Program-made: the position numbers and the translations under genes
From: Streptomyces sporangiiformans
GTDB lineage: Bacteria > Actinomycetota > Actinomycetes > Streptomycetales > Streptomycetaceae
Length of the DNA: 47,589 nucleotides
NCBI RefSeq assembly: GCF_005768555.2
Contig: NZ_VCHX02000180.1
Coordinates: forward strand, 160,770-208,358
Direction of reading: 5' to 3'
Shown: piece by piece, positions 1-8,159 of the stretch
Layout: each line of letters starts with the position of its first letter
Numbering within the stretch: the stretch's first letter is position 1
Notes under the pieces: model-generated
What the model was told of the DNA's origin: nothing
What the model saw: the letters and a program-made list of their open reading frames with translations, nothing else
The model's database searches: none

Positions 1-1222
1 TGAAGTGCCAGTCGCGGTCGTCGGTCTCGTACGGGACCGGGACGTCGCCCGTGGCGGCGTCGATCTCGGCGAGCCGGTGCCGGTCCCAGTCGGCCAGGCC
101 CTGCTGGATGGGGGCCAGGGAGGTCCGGGTGAACTCGTCGAACCGCAGGGCGAGTTTCTCCGGCTCGTCGGGGTCCGCCGTGCGCAGGAGGTCACGCAGG
201 GCCGTGGCGTGCAGGGCGCCCATGGACATGCCCAGGCCGAAGAGCGGATTGGTGGTCGCCCAGGCGTCGCCGATGCTCAGCACTCCGGTCGCCGCCGGCC
301 GGCCGCCGATCACGAACCGCCGGTGCCTGCTCTCCATGCCGGACATGGCCATGATCCCGCTGATCGGCTCGCCCTCCTCGGCCAGATACGCGACGTCGGG
401 GAACAGCGCCACCGCCCGGTGCCAGGCGCCCACGTCGCGCAGCCCCCGCAGTGCGCGGTCGCGGCGGGACACCCCCACGGACAAGGCCCACGTCCCCGCG
501 TCGCCCTCGATGGCGACGGTCGTCACGCTGTCGTAGTGGCCCACCCGCCAGACCGGCATCCTGGGCAGCTTGCCGTCGGCGGAGCGGAAGTACCGGGTGT
601 AGGCGAGGAATCCGGTCTCGGCCCGCTCCTCCAGCGGCCCGGGCGCGCCGAGGTCCCGGAGCATCCCGCCCAGCGGCGAGTTGCGGCCGCCCGCGTCGAC
701 GACCAGGTCGGCGTGCACGGCCACGCCACCCCGGGTGAGCACCCCGGCGACATGAGGCCGCCCGGGCACCCGCTCGTGGCCGATGAGGAGTGCGGAGACG
801 GCCGTGTCACTGCGGACGGTGAGCCCCGGGGTGCGGGCGGCCACGGCACCGAGCGCGGCCTCGACGACCGGGCGCCGGGCGGCCATCATGGCGAACCGCT
901 CGTCGCCCGGACGCCGCCCGCCGATGGCGTCCAGACCCCACGCGCCACTGAGCAGATTGCACGGGACGCCGCCCAGCGCCGTCAGCTCGGACACCACCTG
1001 AGGCAGTTCGTTCACCAGCGTCCGGAACGCCGCCGGCAGCAGGATGTGGGGATGCCGGAACTGGCCGACCCCGGGCCGCTCCCACGCGTCCCACGCCTCT
1101 TCCGCACCGCCCCGGGGAGCGCCCGGATCCCGGTCGAGCACCGTGACCCGGTGCCCCTCACGGGCCAGCAGCAGCGCGGCCGTCATACCGACGGGCCCGG
1201 CTCCCACCACAACTATGTCCAT
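1..1222 (-). CDS. FAD-dependent monooxygenase (PHBH-like), C-terminus beyond the window
   Basis: This reading frame starts at an ATG at 1222 and runs open through the left edge, so about 407 residues are visible and the stop is missing. The N-terminus has a Rossmann FAD-binding motif GAGPVG (residues 7-12). A later GDAWATTNP stretch corresponds to the GD motif that contacts the FAD ribityl/pyrophosphate in aromatic-hydroxylase-fold monooxygenases. The family hydroxylates or epoxidises small organic molecules with NAD(P)H and O2; the substrate cannot be read. It is the last gene seen in a minus-strand run behind the AAA regulator, with a 173-bp gap in which CTGCTCGTTGCT occurs twice (1268-1279 and 1319-1330). 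It could equally be a geranylgeranyl-reductase-like flavoprotein. Confidence 0.82.
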   Translation of the reverse strand, partial: MDIVVVGAGPVGMTAALLLAREGHRVTVLDRDPGAPRGGAEEAWDAWERPGVGQFRHPHILLPAAFRTLVNELPQVVSELTALGGVPCNLLSGAWGLDAIGGRRPGDERFAMMAARRPVVEAALGAVAARTPGLTVRSDTAVSALLIGHERVPGRPHVAGVLTRGGVAVHADLVVDAGGRNSPLGGMLRDLGAPGPLEERAETGFLAYTRYFRSADGKLPRMPVWRVGHYDSVTTVAIEGDAGTWALSVGVSRRDRALRGLRDVGAWHRAVALFPDVAYLAEEGEPISGIMAMSGMESRHRRFVIGGRPAATGVLSIGDAWATTNPLFGLGMSMGALHATALRDLLRTADPDEPEKLALRFDEFTRTSLAPIQQGLADWDRHRLAEIDAATGDVPVPYETDDRDWHF

Positions 1223-1395
1223 CTCAGTGCCTCCTGGTGTCGATCAGCGACAGGAGCCACCCTCGTTCTGCTCGTTGCTCACCCACCAGACAGGTCCGTT
1301 GCCCGCGGCTGCTCGCTGCTGCTCGTTGCTGCTCACCCCGGTCGCCCGGTCGCCCTGGTCACCCCCATCGCCTCGGTCACCCCGCCACTCCGGTG

Positions 1396-3447
1396 TCAGC
1401 GGGCGTCCGTCCCGTAGATCTCCCGACGCCACAACGCGTCGCAGACTCGCGCGATCCCCACGCTCAGGTGTCTGCGATACGTGCTGAAGGGCAGCCCCAG
1501 CCGCGCGGCGACCGCCTCCTGGGTGGGCGCGCCACGCAGATACGTCGCCGCCACCGCCCGGTGGTACTTCTCACCACCCCGCTCCGCGCGCAGCGCGTCG
1601 ACGGCCTCGGCCAGCAGGTCCGCCAGTTCGGCTCCCGGCCCGGCGGTCAGCCTGCTGCGGGCGAGCGGGTTGAGCGCGAGATCCTCCGCCCGTGACAGCT
1701 CGCGCAGTGCGTCCCGTACGGCGGTGTCGAACTCCGGCCGGGACAGTACGGCGTACTCGGCGCTCTGCCCGGAGACCGCGGCCGGCGGCTTCCCCGGGGC
1801 ACCGGACACGCCCGACAGCATCAGCCGGGTCTTCTCCTCCGCCCACGTCCGTATCGAATGAGCCCGCCAGTCGATCGTGTACAGGTCGTACGTGAGGTGC
1901 CCGACCCTCGGTCGGTCCGCGATCGTGGTCAGGCCGAGGCTCGTCAGATAGGGCCGCCAGAAGTCCCCGGAACGTATGGCGACGTACATCCAGGCCAGCC
2001 GCCCGTCGGCGCGGGCGACCTCGGCCACTGCCCGCCACTGATGGAGGTCCTCGACCGGTGAGATCTTCGGGTAGCGCGGCGAGGTCACGGAGAAGCGGGC
2101 CATCGCCAGATGCTCCCCGTCGCGCAGCGCGGCCGTGCTCCGGGTGTGCGACCAGGCCGCCGCGACCACGGGGTCTATGTCCTCGACGTCCTCGCCGTAC
2201 GGTTCGGTCAGCCGCAGCCAGGCCGAGAAGCCCACGATCTCGCCGTCCCGCGTGGAGCGGCAGACCCGGAACGCCTCCGGCTGCCGGTCCAGCCAGAAAC
2301 GGGCGGCGGTCGCCGAAGCGGTTCCTTCGACCTCGGTCACCAGGTCCAGAACCGTGGCATGGTCGGCCGGTTCGCAGGTACTCGACACCACCTCGCCGCC
2401 GCGCCAGCTGTTGTAGTCGGCCATGTACCGATCGGTCCGGTACAGGTACATGAACGCGCCCACGGCGGGGAGCATCCCGCTCTCGGGAGCCGACCGGATC
2501 TGTTCGAGCAGATGGAGGCTGAGCCGGCCGTGCAGCTCGGCGTACCCCTCGGGGTCCCGCCAGCGCAGGTCCGCCTCCAGCACCTCTCGCACCACGTCGT
2601 GCGGGAACAGGCCGTGCCGGGCGGACTCGACGAAGGGCAGATCCCGCAGCCAGGCGAACATGGGCGCCGCTTCGTCCCCGAGTACGGCACGCAACAGCGT
2701 CTCGGTGGTCACGTACGCGCGGGCGCACACCTCCAGGGCCCGGCGGTGCACCGGAGAGGGGACCTCACCGATCAGCCGGGGCAGCAGGGTGGCGATCGCG
2801 TCCCGGCTGGGCTCCCAGCCCGCCGACCCCGCCGCGTCCCGGACCGCCACCGCCGCCGCGAGCGCCAGGGCGAGCGGGTGGCCACCGGTGAAGGCCAGCA
2901 GGGCGGACCGCGTACCCTGCGGTACCCCATGGGCGCGCAGGAATGCTGTGGCCTCGTCCGGGGCGAGGTTGCGCAGAGCCACCGTGCGCAGCAGATCCGC
3001 CCACCCCGGGTCGGACGTCCACGCGGCGTCCGGTGGCTGCCGCCCGGCGATGACCACCAGCACCCCGACCGGCAGCCGGACCAGGAACCGGTCCCGCAGC
3101 CAGCCTTCGAGCCCCTGGCAGCGCTCGAAGGTGTCGACGAGCAGGACGGCCCGCTCGTCGGTGAGCACCGCCCCGGCCTCCTTCTCGAACGACTCGGGCG
3201 CCGCCTCCACGAGCCGGCCGTCGACCTCGACCACCTCACGTCCCGCCGCCCGCGCCTCGGCGGCGAACCGGCGCAGCAACATGGACTTCCCGATGCCGCC
3301 GGGCCCGTGCACGTACAGCACTGCGGGCGCCTTCTCATCACCGGACAGCGCGGATCGGAAGACGCCCAACTCGGCCGCCCTCCCCGCGAAGACGCGGTCC
3401 CGCGCCTGCTGTACCCGGTCCCCCACCCTGCTCGGTCCGCCACTCAT
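1396..3447 (-). CDS. AAA/STAND-type ATPase regulator with C-terminal HTH
   Basis: The 683-residue protein has a Walker A GPGGIGKS (residues 48-55) and a Walker B VLLVDT (101-106) in its N-terminal third. A long middle region has no motif I can name. The last 55 or so residues (PTQEAVAARLGLPFSTYRRHL) resemble a sigma-region-4/LuxR-like helix-turn-helix. This arrangement fits the large ATP-binding regulators that are common in Streptomyces. The ATG at 3447 follows a strong GGAGGGGG ribosome-binding site. It lies between the flavin monooxygenase and the SRPBCC/carotenoid oxygenase genes, all on the same strand, so it is a reasonable candidate regulator for them. A decayed relative is present at 7084-7420. 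The assignment to a DNA-binding regulator rests on the C-terminal HTH and is inferred. Confidence 0.8.
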   Translation of the reverse strand: MSGGPSRVGDRVQQARDRVFAGRAAELGVFRSALSGDEKAPAVLYVHGPGGIGKSMLLRRFAAEARAAGREVVEVDGRLVEAAPESFEKEAGAVLTDERAVLLVDTFERCQGLEGWLRDRFLVRLPVGVLVVIAGRQPPDAAWTSDPGWADLLRTVALRNLAPDEATAFLRAHGVPQGTRSALLAFTGGHPLALALAAAVAVRDAAGSAGWEPSRDAIATLLPRLIGEVPSPVHRRALEVCARAYVTTETLLRAVLGDEAAPMFAWLRDLPFVESARHGLFPHDVVREVLEADLRWRDPEGYAELHGRLSLHLLEQIRSAPESGMLPAVGAFMYLYRTDRYMADYNSWRGGEVVSSTCEPADHATVLDLVTEVEGTASATAARFWLDRQPEAFRVCRSTRDGEIVGFSAWLRLTEPYGEDVEDIDPVVAAAWSHTRSTAALRDGEHLAMARFSVTSPRYPKISPVEDLHQWRAVAEVARADGRLAWMYVAIRSGDFWRPYLTSLGLTTIADRPRVGHLTYDLYTIDWRAHSIRTWAEEKTRLMLSGVSGAPGKPPAAVSGQSAEYAVLSRPEFDTAVRDALRELSRAEDLALNPLARSRLTAGPGAELADLLAEAVDALRAERGGEKYHRAVAATYLRGAPTQEAVAARLGLPFSTYRRHLSVGIARVCDALWRREIYGTDAR

Positions 3448-3500
3448 GGAGCCCCCCCTCCCCGGCCGCCTGTCGTACGGCCAGCGGAAGACTCACACCA

Positions 3501-3532
3501 CGAGGGCCCGTCAGCAAACTGACGGGCCCTCG
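3501..3532 (-). terminator. Strong hairpin terminator
   Basis: A perfect 14-bp inverted repeat (CGAGGGCCCGTCAG and its complement) encloses the 4-base loop CAAA. It lies downstream of the SRPBCC gene and just upstream of the ATPase regulator gene, so it should stop minus-strand transcription coming from the exporter operon. No T-tract follows, which is usual in high-GC actinobacteria. Confidence 0.75.
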
Positions 3533-3571
3533 CACCTCAGAGATGGCTGGAAACAGGCGACTTCGCGATGG

Positions 3572-3649
3572 TCACTGGCCGAACCGGCCGAGATTGCCGC
3601 GATGGCCGAGATTGCCGAACTGGCCGCGCGGGCAGCGGAGTTCGGTCAT
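3572..3649 (-). CDS. Possible 25-residue ORF coupled to the SRPBCC gene
   Basis: An ATG at 3649 overlaps the TGA of the SRPBCC gene in an ATGA arrangement and opens a frame of 25 codons. The peptide contains a short internal repeat, FGNLG then RGNLG, flanked by Gln-Phe-Gly and Phe-Gly-Gln. The overlap is what translational coupling looks like, but the frame is very short and the repeated DNA (GAGATTGCCG) may be simple sequence. I do not recognise it and would not rely on it as a gene. Confidence 0.22.
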   Translation of the reverse strand: MTELRCPRGQFGNLGHRGNLGRFGQ

Positions 3650-4092
3650 GACCGCTCGGCGGCGGTCTTCAGGGCCTCCAGCCACGCCAGGAGCGACCTC
3701 TCCAGGGCCGCCCGCATCCCCTCCGGGTCGGCCTCCACGGGGGCGCCCGCCCAGGATTCGAGGGTGGTGACAGCCGTCGGGCCCCCACCGTCGGTGGTCG
3801 GCTCGAAGATCCAGACGTGGACGCCCTCGATGCCGTGGGCCGGGCCGCCCCACACGGTGCGGCGCAGCGGCCGTACCTCCATGATCGTCGAGCTGATGCT
3901 CAGGCCCGCCGTCTCCCAGTCGAAGACGCGGCCTTCGGCGAAGTCCCCGGGCAGATGGGCCTTGTCGATGCCCGCGTTCCAGACCGGCCAGGCGTTGACG
4001 TCGGTGTGCAGGGCCCAGAGGGTTTCGGGAGCGGCGTCGATCGTGGTGGTCAGCTCGACGATGACGGGGGCCGAGCGGTCGATGTCCTTCAC
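3646..4092 (-). CDS. SRPBCC (START/polyketide cyclase-like) family protein
   Basis: The 148-residue protein starts at a GTG (4092) preceded by a GAAGGAA ribosome-binding site. The opening beta strand IVELTTTIDAAPETLW and the WPVWNAGI segment are typical of the SRPBCC helix-grip fold, which forms a deep hydrophobic ligand cavity. Members bind or process lipids, polyketides and aromatic compounds, and the specific ligand cannot be told from sequence. It lies 45 bp downstream of the carotenoid oxygenase gene on the same strand and is followed by a strong terminator. It is therefore probably the last full gene of an MFS exporter / carotenoid oxygenase / SRPBCC operon, and may handle the hydrophobic substrate or cleavage product. 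Confidence 0.8.
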   Translation of the reverse strand: MKDIDRSAPVIVELTTTIDAAPETLWALHTDVNAWPVWNAGIDKAHLPGDFAEGRVFDWETAGLSISSTIMEVRPLRRTVWGGPAHGIEGVHVWIFEPTTDGGGPTAVTTLESWAGAPVEADPEGMRAALERSLLAWLEALKTAAERS

Positions 4093-4137
4093 GGTTTCCT
4101 TCTCTCCAGGTGGTGTGGCGTGCTCGTTTACGAGGCG

Positions 4138-5481
4138 TCAGTCCCGGTCAGCGATCCAGGAACCATGGATTCCGGCGGCGACCCGGCGCGGCAGGTGCAC
4201 GATGGCGACGGGCGCGGCCGTGATGGTGGTGGCGTCCAGGACGAGGAGCTGGGAGGCGTCCGCGTGCAGGTCGCTGACGACGGTCAGCAGATAACCGTCG
4301 TCCTCCGAGGTGCCGTGCTCGGCGGGCACGAATACGGCCTCGCTGGGAAGCCGCCCGTCGCCGACGTTCCTGACCGAACGGGCTCCGGTGCTCCGGTCGT
4401 ACTTGACGACGCCGAAGTTCCCGACGCCCCGGTCGTCCGGGAAGGAGATCGCGTACTGGTAGCGGTGCCGACGGCCGGTCAGCTCCTCGTTGATGGTGGG
4501 GAACTCCACGACCAGGTCGTCTACGGTCCGTTCGCGAACGGTGCCCGCTGTCAGGTCGACGACCCACTGCCGGTTGAACGAACGGGAGTTGGGGGTGGCC
4601 CCTCGCCCCGGTGCGCCCACCCACCAGCTCCAGGACCGCTCAAAGCCCTCCCGGTCCACGGCGGGCCCCTCCAGCACGACGCGGCCCCGGTCGTCCTCGT
4701 AGGCGTTGGCCGCGTGCAGCATCGATCCGGGTTCGATGCCGAACCACCGGACCTGTGCGGCCCCGTCCTCCCCGCGCGGCAGCACACCGATCCGGGCCGG
4801 CTGTTCGTCCTTCCAGGCGTAGGGGATGCCCGAGGTCTCGGTCGGGTCGAAGGTCACCGTGCCCTCGACGAAGACCACGTACCGCTCGGTGAGGGCGAAG
4901 TCGTGCTTGAGCGACGCACTGGCGCCCGGCACGTCCTCGCTGCGGATCAGTTCCCCCTTCTCCGAGGCGACGTGATGGGTCAGGTACGGCGGGAGGGGCG
5001 AGGAGCTGAAGAAGTGCAGTTCGCCGGTGGTCGGGTCGTGCTTGGGATGGGCGGTCATGACGCTGGTGAGCTTTCCGTCGAAGTCGTACGGCCCGACCGT
5101 CTCCAGCTCCGTTGTCAGCTCGAAGGGCAGGTTGGACTCGCACAGCGCCAGCAGCCGGCCGGCATGCTCGATGACATGGGTGCCCGCGGTGCTGGCCGTC
5201 AGGTCGGGTCCCTGCTCGGTCATGTAGGGCGCTCCGTCCAGCGCCGGAGTGCGGACCCAGCGGTTGCGGTACCACTCGGCGCGCCCCTCGCGCAGCCGGA
5301 TGCCGTGCACCATGCCGCTGCCCTTGAACCAGTGGGTGGGGGTGACGCCCGGTTTGGGGTTGTGGCCGTTGCGGATCAGCCGCCCGGACAGTTCGGGGGG
5401 CAGATGCCCCTCGACGCGCAGGCCATGGGCGGTGATCTCGTCGACGTGCGGGGTGTAGTGGCCGGTCAGGTAGGGCTTCAT
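4138..5481 (-). CDS. Carotenoid oxygenase (RPE65/CCD family)
   Basis: The 447-residue protein has the features of the seven-bladed-propeller non-heme iron oxygenases that cleave alkene bonds in carotenoids, apocarotenoids or stilbenes. Four histidines expected to bind Fe(II) are visible: H145 in TAHPKHDP, H193 in LKHDF, H256 in LHAANAYE and H439 near the C-terminus in GIHGSW. The N-terminal GRLIRNGHNP is also a family signature. Length is normal for bacterial members. Its ATG overlaps the stop of the upstream exporter by 4 bp, implying coupled translation, and the SRPBCC gene follows. Bacterial relatives include lignostilbene dioxygenases as well as apocarotenoid cleavers. No carotenoid biosynthesis genes are in the window, so the substrate is open. 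Confidence 0.9.
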   Translation of the reverse strand: MKPYLTGHYTPHVDEITAHGLRVEGHLPPELSGRLIRNGHNPKPGVTPTHWFKGSGMVHGIRLREGRAEWYRNRWVRTPALDGAPYMTEQGPDLTASTAGTHVIEHAGRLLALCESNLPFELTTELETVGPYDFDGKLTSVMTAHPKHDPTTGELHFFSSSPLPPYLTHHVASEKGELIRSEDVPGASASLKHDFALTERYVVFVEGTVTFDPTETSGIPYAWKDEQPARIGVLPRGEDGAAQVRWFGIEPGSMLHAANAYEDDRGRVVLEGPAVDREGFERSWSWWVGAPGRGATPNSRSFNRQWVVDLTAGTVRERTVDDLVVEFPTINEELTGRRHRYQYAISFPDDRGVGNFGVVKYDRSTGARSVRNVGDGRLPSEAVFVPAEHGTSEDDGYLLTVVSDLHADASQLLVLDATTITAAPVAIVHLPRRVAAGIHGSWIADRD

Positions 5482-6926
5482 GACGGTTCCTTCTCTGCGA
5501 TCGGTTTGCTGGTACGGGTGTTGGCGCCGACGTCGATCCTTTGGTCAGCGCGGGCGTCGATCCTTCGGTGGGCGCCGGCGCCGATGGCGGCCAGCACGGC
5601 GATGACGGCTGCGCCGACGAGCGCGCGTCGGTAGCCGTACGCCAGGGCTGCCGGGCCGGCCGCGGCGGTGCCGACCGCCGGTGCGGCGAGGGAGCCGAGG
5701 AGCGCGAGGCCCAGTGCTCCGCCGACCTGCCGCGTGGTGTTGACGAGCCCGCCCGCCACGCCCACGTGATCCGGGTCGACGCCGGTCACGCCGAGCGCGG
5801 TCAGGGGCACGAAGGCGAGACCGAGGCCGAGGCCGATCAGCACGGTCGGGCCGAGCAGATCGGTCAGGAAGGCTCCGTCGAGCGGAAGGCGGGCCAGCCA
5901 GAACAGTCCCACGGCAAGGAGCATGAAGCCGGGCACGAGCGTTCCGCGTAACCGTCCGGCCAGGGCGGAGGCCCCCATGAGGGCCGCGGCCAGAGGGAGT
6001 TGGGTGAGCCCGGCCGTCACCGGCCCGTGCCCGAGGACCTTCTGCTGGTAGAGCGGCAGGAAGAAGAAGGTGCCGAGCCACACCATGCCGAGCGGCAGCA
6101 TGAGCAGGTTGCCCGCCACGACCGACCGGTTGCGCAGCAGCGCGGGAGGGATCAGCGGGTTCTTCGCACGGCGTTCGATCGAGCCGAGGTTCAGCAGCAG
6201 GAACACCCCGGCCGCCGGCAGCAACAAGCCGAGGACGGTGGACCCGTCCCGTGTGCCGAGGCCGTACACCAACAGGACCAGGCCGGCGGTCATGACGACA
6301 GCCCCCGGCAGGTCGAGCGGGCCGGTGCGGCCGCGACTGTCGCGAGGAACGAGGCGCGGCGCGCACAGCAGCACGGGAACGGTGGCGATCGCGCTCACCG
6401 CGAAGACCGACCACCAGCCCAGGGCGTCGGTCAGCACCCCGCCGAGCAGCACTCCCGCCGCGCCGCCCGCCGCCGAGGCAGCTCCCCACAGACCGAGCGC
6501 CCTGCCGCGGACCGGTCCCGGCGGGGACTGTGCGAGCAGGAGGGCCAGGGCGGCCGGTGACGCAGCGGCGGCGCCGACTCCCTGCACCGCCCGCGCGGCG
6601 ATGAGCGGGCCCGCCCCCGTGGGAATGCTCGCCGCGAGCGATCCGGCGGCGAACAGGGCCAGCCCGGCGAGGAAGACCCCGCGGCTGCCGAACAGGTCGG
6701 CCAGTCGTCCGCCCACCGGCAGCAGGGCGCCGAAGGCGAGAACGTAGGCGCCCACGACCCAGGTCAGCCCGGCCTGCCCGGCGTCGAGATCACTCCCGAT
6801 GGCGGGCAACGCCACGTTCACGACGGACGTGTTGAGAACGACGAGGAACTGCGCTGCGGTGAGCAGGGCGAGTACGGCACCGGAGCGCCGTGCGGGTGGG
6901 TACGGCAGTGGTGTGAGAGCACGCAT
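5478..6926 (-). CDS. MFS drug/metabolite exporter (DHA2, EmrB/QacA-like)
   Basis: The 482-residue protein is highly hydrophobic, with about 14 predicted membrane segments. The first helix motif LNTSVVNVALPAIGSDL and the following WVVGAYVLAFGALLPVGGRLADLFGSR region match the DHA2 drug:H+ antiporter signatures. It should act in the cytoplasmic membrane and expel a small, probably hydrophobic molecule. It starts at an ATG at 6926 and ends 4 bp inside the carotenoid oxygenase gene, so it is likely the first gene of that operon. The C-terminus carries a degenerate repeat, RIDARAD then RIDVGAN, encoded by about 24-bp units near 5525-5575. Three phased GTGCTC repeats lie upstream of its promoter region. 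Confidence 0.88.
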   Translation of the reverse strand: MRALTPLPYPPARRSGAVLALLTAAQFLVVLNTSVVNVALPAIGSDLDAGQAGLTWVVGAYVLAFGALLPVGGRLADLFGSRGVFLAGLALFAAGSLAASIPTGAGPLIAARAVQGVGAAAASPAALALLLAQSPPGPVRGRALGLWGAASAAGGAAGVLLGGVLTDALGWWSVFAVSAIATVPVLLCAPRLVPRDSRGRTGPLDLPGAVVMTAGLVLLVYGLGTRDGSTVLGLLLPAAGVFLLLNLGSIERRAKNPLIPPALLRNRSVVAGNLLMLPLGMVWLGTFFFLPLYQQKVLGHGPVTAGLTQLPLAAALMGASALAGRLRGTLVPGFMLLAVGLFWLARLPLDGAFLTDLLGPTVLIGLGLGLAFVPLTALGVTGVDPDHVGVAGGLVNTTRQVGGALGLALLGSLAAPAVGTAAAGPAALAYGYRRALVGAAVIAVLAAIGAGAHRRIDARADQRIDVGANTRTSKPIAEKEPS

Positions 6927-7043
6927 GACGGCCTTTCAGTCGGCTGACCGGACAGACGGGCCACCGGTCGGGCTCCCGGGCTGTCGATCGCGTCGGCGCT
7001 GCCATGCTGTCCCGGCTCGTGGGGCGGGCCCCAGGTCAGTCGG

Positions 7044-7070
7044 GTGCTCACTGGTGCTCAGTAGTGCTCG
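7044..7070. promoter_or_regulatory. Three phased GTGCTC repeats (possible operator)
   Basis: The heptamer GTGCTCA occurs at 7044-7050 and 7054-7060, followed by GTGCTCG at 7064-7070. The repeats are exactly 10 bp apart, about one helical turn, as expected for a protein binding side by side on one face of DNA. They lie between the exporter gene (minus) and the regulator remnant (plus). No function is demonstrated. Confidence 0.35.
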
Positions 7071-7083
7071 CCGCTGGAGGGCG

Positions 7084-7420
7084 ATGGAGCGGGTGTCCGG
7101 CAGTCCGGCGGAGCGGCTGAACTCCGCGCGGGACTGGACGTTCGTCGGACGGTCCGCCGCGCTGGGGCGCTGGGGTGCTTCCTGGCCGCGCTGCCGCAGC
7201 AGCCGGGGCGGGGGCCTTCTTCTACGTGCACGGTCCCGAAAGGGTCGGCAGACCGGCAGACCGGCAGACCGGCAGGTCGGCAGGTCTGCGCTGCCGAGGC
7301 GTCAGCCCCGACGCCGCTCTGTGGACTTCCCTGATGTCCCACCTAGGGCACGGGCCGGTGTACGAGACACCGTGGGGCCAAGGCGGGTGCTCACCGTGTT
7401 GGCTGGCGGGTGTCCGCCGT
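7084..7420 (+). pseudogene. Remnant of an AAA/STAND ATPase regulator
   Basis: Pieces matching the N-terminal third of the intact regulator at 1396-3447 can be read here in alternating frames. One frame from the ATG at 7084 reads ERLNSARDWTFVGRSAALGRW, like the intact RVQQARDRVFAGRAAELGVF. A second frame near 7205-7245 reads FFYVHGPERVG, like LYVHGPGGIGK but with the Walker A lysine and serine lost. The first frame then resumes with VLTVLAGGCPP near 7387-7419, like VLVVIAGRQPP. At least two frameshifts and an internal loss separate the pieces, and an 8-bp tandem repeat sits where Walker A should end. This indicates a dead paralogue. It is the main content of the 647-bp gap 6927-7573; no other gene is seen in that gap. 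Confidence 0.6.
7243..7289. repeat. 8-bp tandem repeat (GACCGGCA / GGTCGGCA)
   Basis: Five consecutive 8-bp units run from 7243 to 7282: GGTCGGCA, three copies of GACCGGCA, then GGTCGGCA, followed by the partial unit GGTCTGC. An 8-bp unit is not a multiple of three, so gain or loss of a unit shifts frame. This fits its place inside a decayed regulator gene. Confidence 0.9.
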
Positions 7421-7573
7421 GTTCGCGTGCGACAACCGCTGCCCTGTCGAATCGTCCAGCGCCCCGGCGGCCCCCGGTGGGGCGACGGGTAATGCTCGAC
7501 ATCCCCACCCTGCGCCGTCTGCAGCGTCGTGGGGCATGGCCTGGGCTCAGCGGGCGGGTGTGCCGCTTGGGTG

Positions 7574-7975
7574 TCAGCTCACGGTGAGCGTGCCCTTCAT
7601 GTTCGGGTGGATCGTGCAGATGTAGGAGTAGCTGCCGGATGCGGACGGTGCGGTGAAGGTGGCGGTTGCGTCGCCCGCGATGTTGCCGGTGTCGAACGCC
7701 TTGTCCCCGGCGGTGACGGTGTGCGGGACGGAGTCGCGGTTGACGACGGTGATCTTCGTTCCGGGGCGGACGCGAAGGTTCGCCGGGGTGAAGGCGAAGT
7801 TCTCGATCACGATGCGCGCCGCGGCGGGGCTGGCACTGGTTGCGGCAGGCGGGGTGCTGGTCGGGGCTGGGCCATTGCCGTTGCCGCCGTTCGAGCAGCT
7901 GACCAGGGCGAGCAGAGTGCAGGCTCCTCCCAGGGCAACAGCGGTGCGGCCCCGGTGCAGTGAGGTGAACGTCAT
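7574..7975 (-). CDS. Secreted cupredoxin-domain lipoprotein
   Basis: The 133-residue protein has a lipoprotein signal with lipobox LVSC (Cys27). A Gly/Pro/Thr/Ser/Ala-rich linker and a cupredoxin domain from about residue 54 follow. The type 1 copper ligands are all present: H85 in VPHTV and C120, H123 and M126 in the CTIHPNM loop. It should be anchored to the outer face of the membrane and carry one blue-copper electron-transfer centre, like plastocyanin/amicyanin-type proteins. It stands alone between the regulator remnant and a divergent flavoprotein. A copper-storage or redox-partner role is possible; no partner oxidase is nearby. Confidence 0.88.
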   Translation of the reverse strand: MTFTSLHRGRTAVALGGACTLLALVSCSNGGNGNGPAPTSTPPAATSASPAAARIVIENFAFTPANLRVRPGTKITVVNRDSVPHTVTAGDKAFDTGNIAGDATATFTAPSASGSYSYICTIHPNMKGTLTVS

Positions 7976-8159
7976 GCGGCGCGAGCCTTTCGGGCGAGGA
8001 CTGCGTGGTCAGCGCGGCCGGTGGTCGGCGGTTGCATTCAGGTTCGCCGCCTCTGGCGGTGCTTGGGCGCGTCGTACCGCCATCTGCTTCCCCGACTCAC
8101 CCGCGAGGGCCCTCTACAGTGACTGGACAACATGGTCCGGTCGTCCCCGGGAGGGCGCC

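Noticed and set aside
2423..4294. 623-codon plus-strand frame spanning the ATPase regulator and SRPBCC genes
   Set aside because: Ser/Arg/Ala/Thr-rich with no domain; it runs through a strong terminator and the opposite coding strands.
7243..7289. Short regular repeats considered as a CRISPR array
   Set aside because: The unit is only 8 bp with no spacers and no cas genes nearby; it is a simple tandem repeat.
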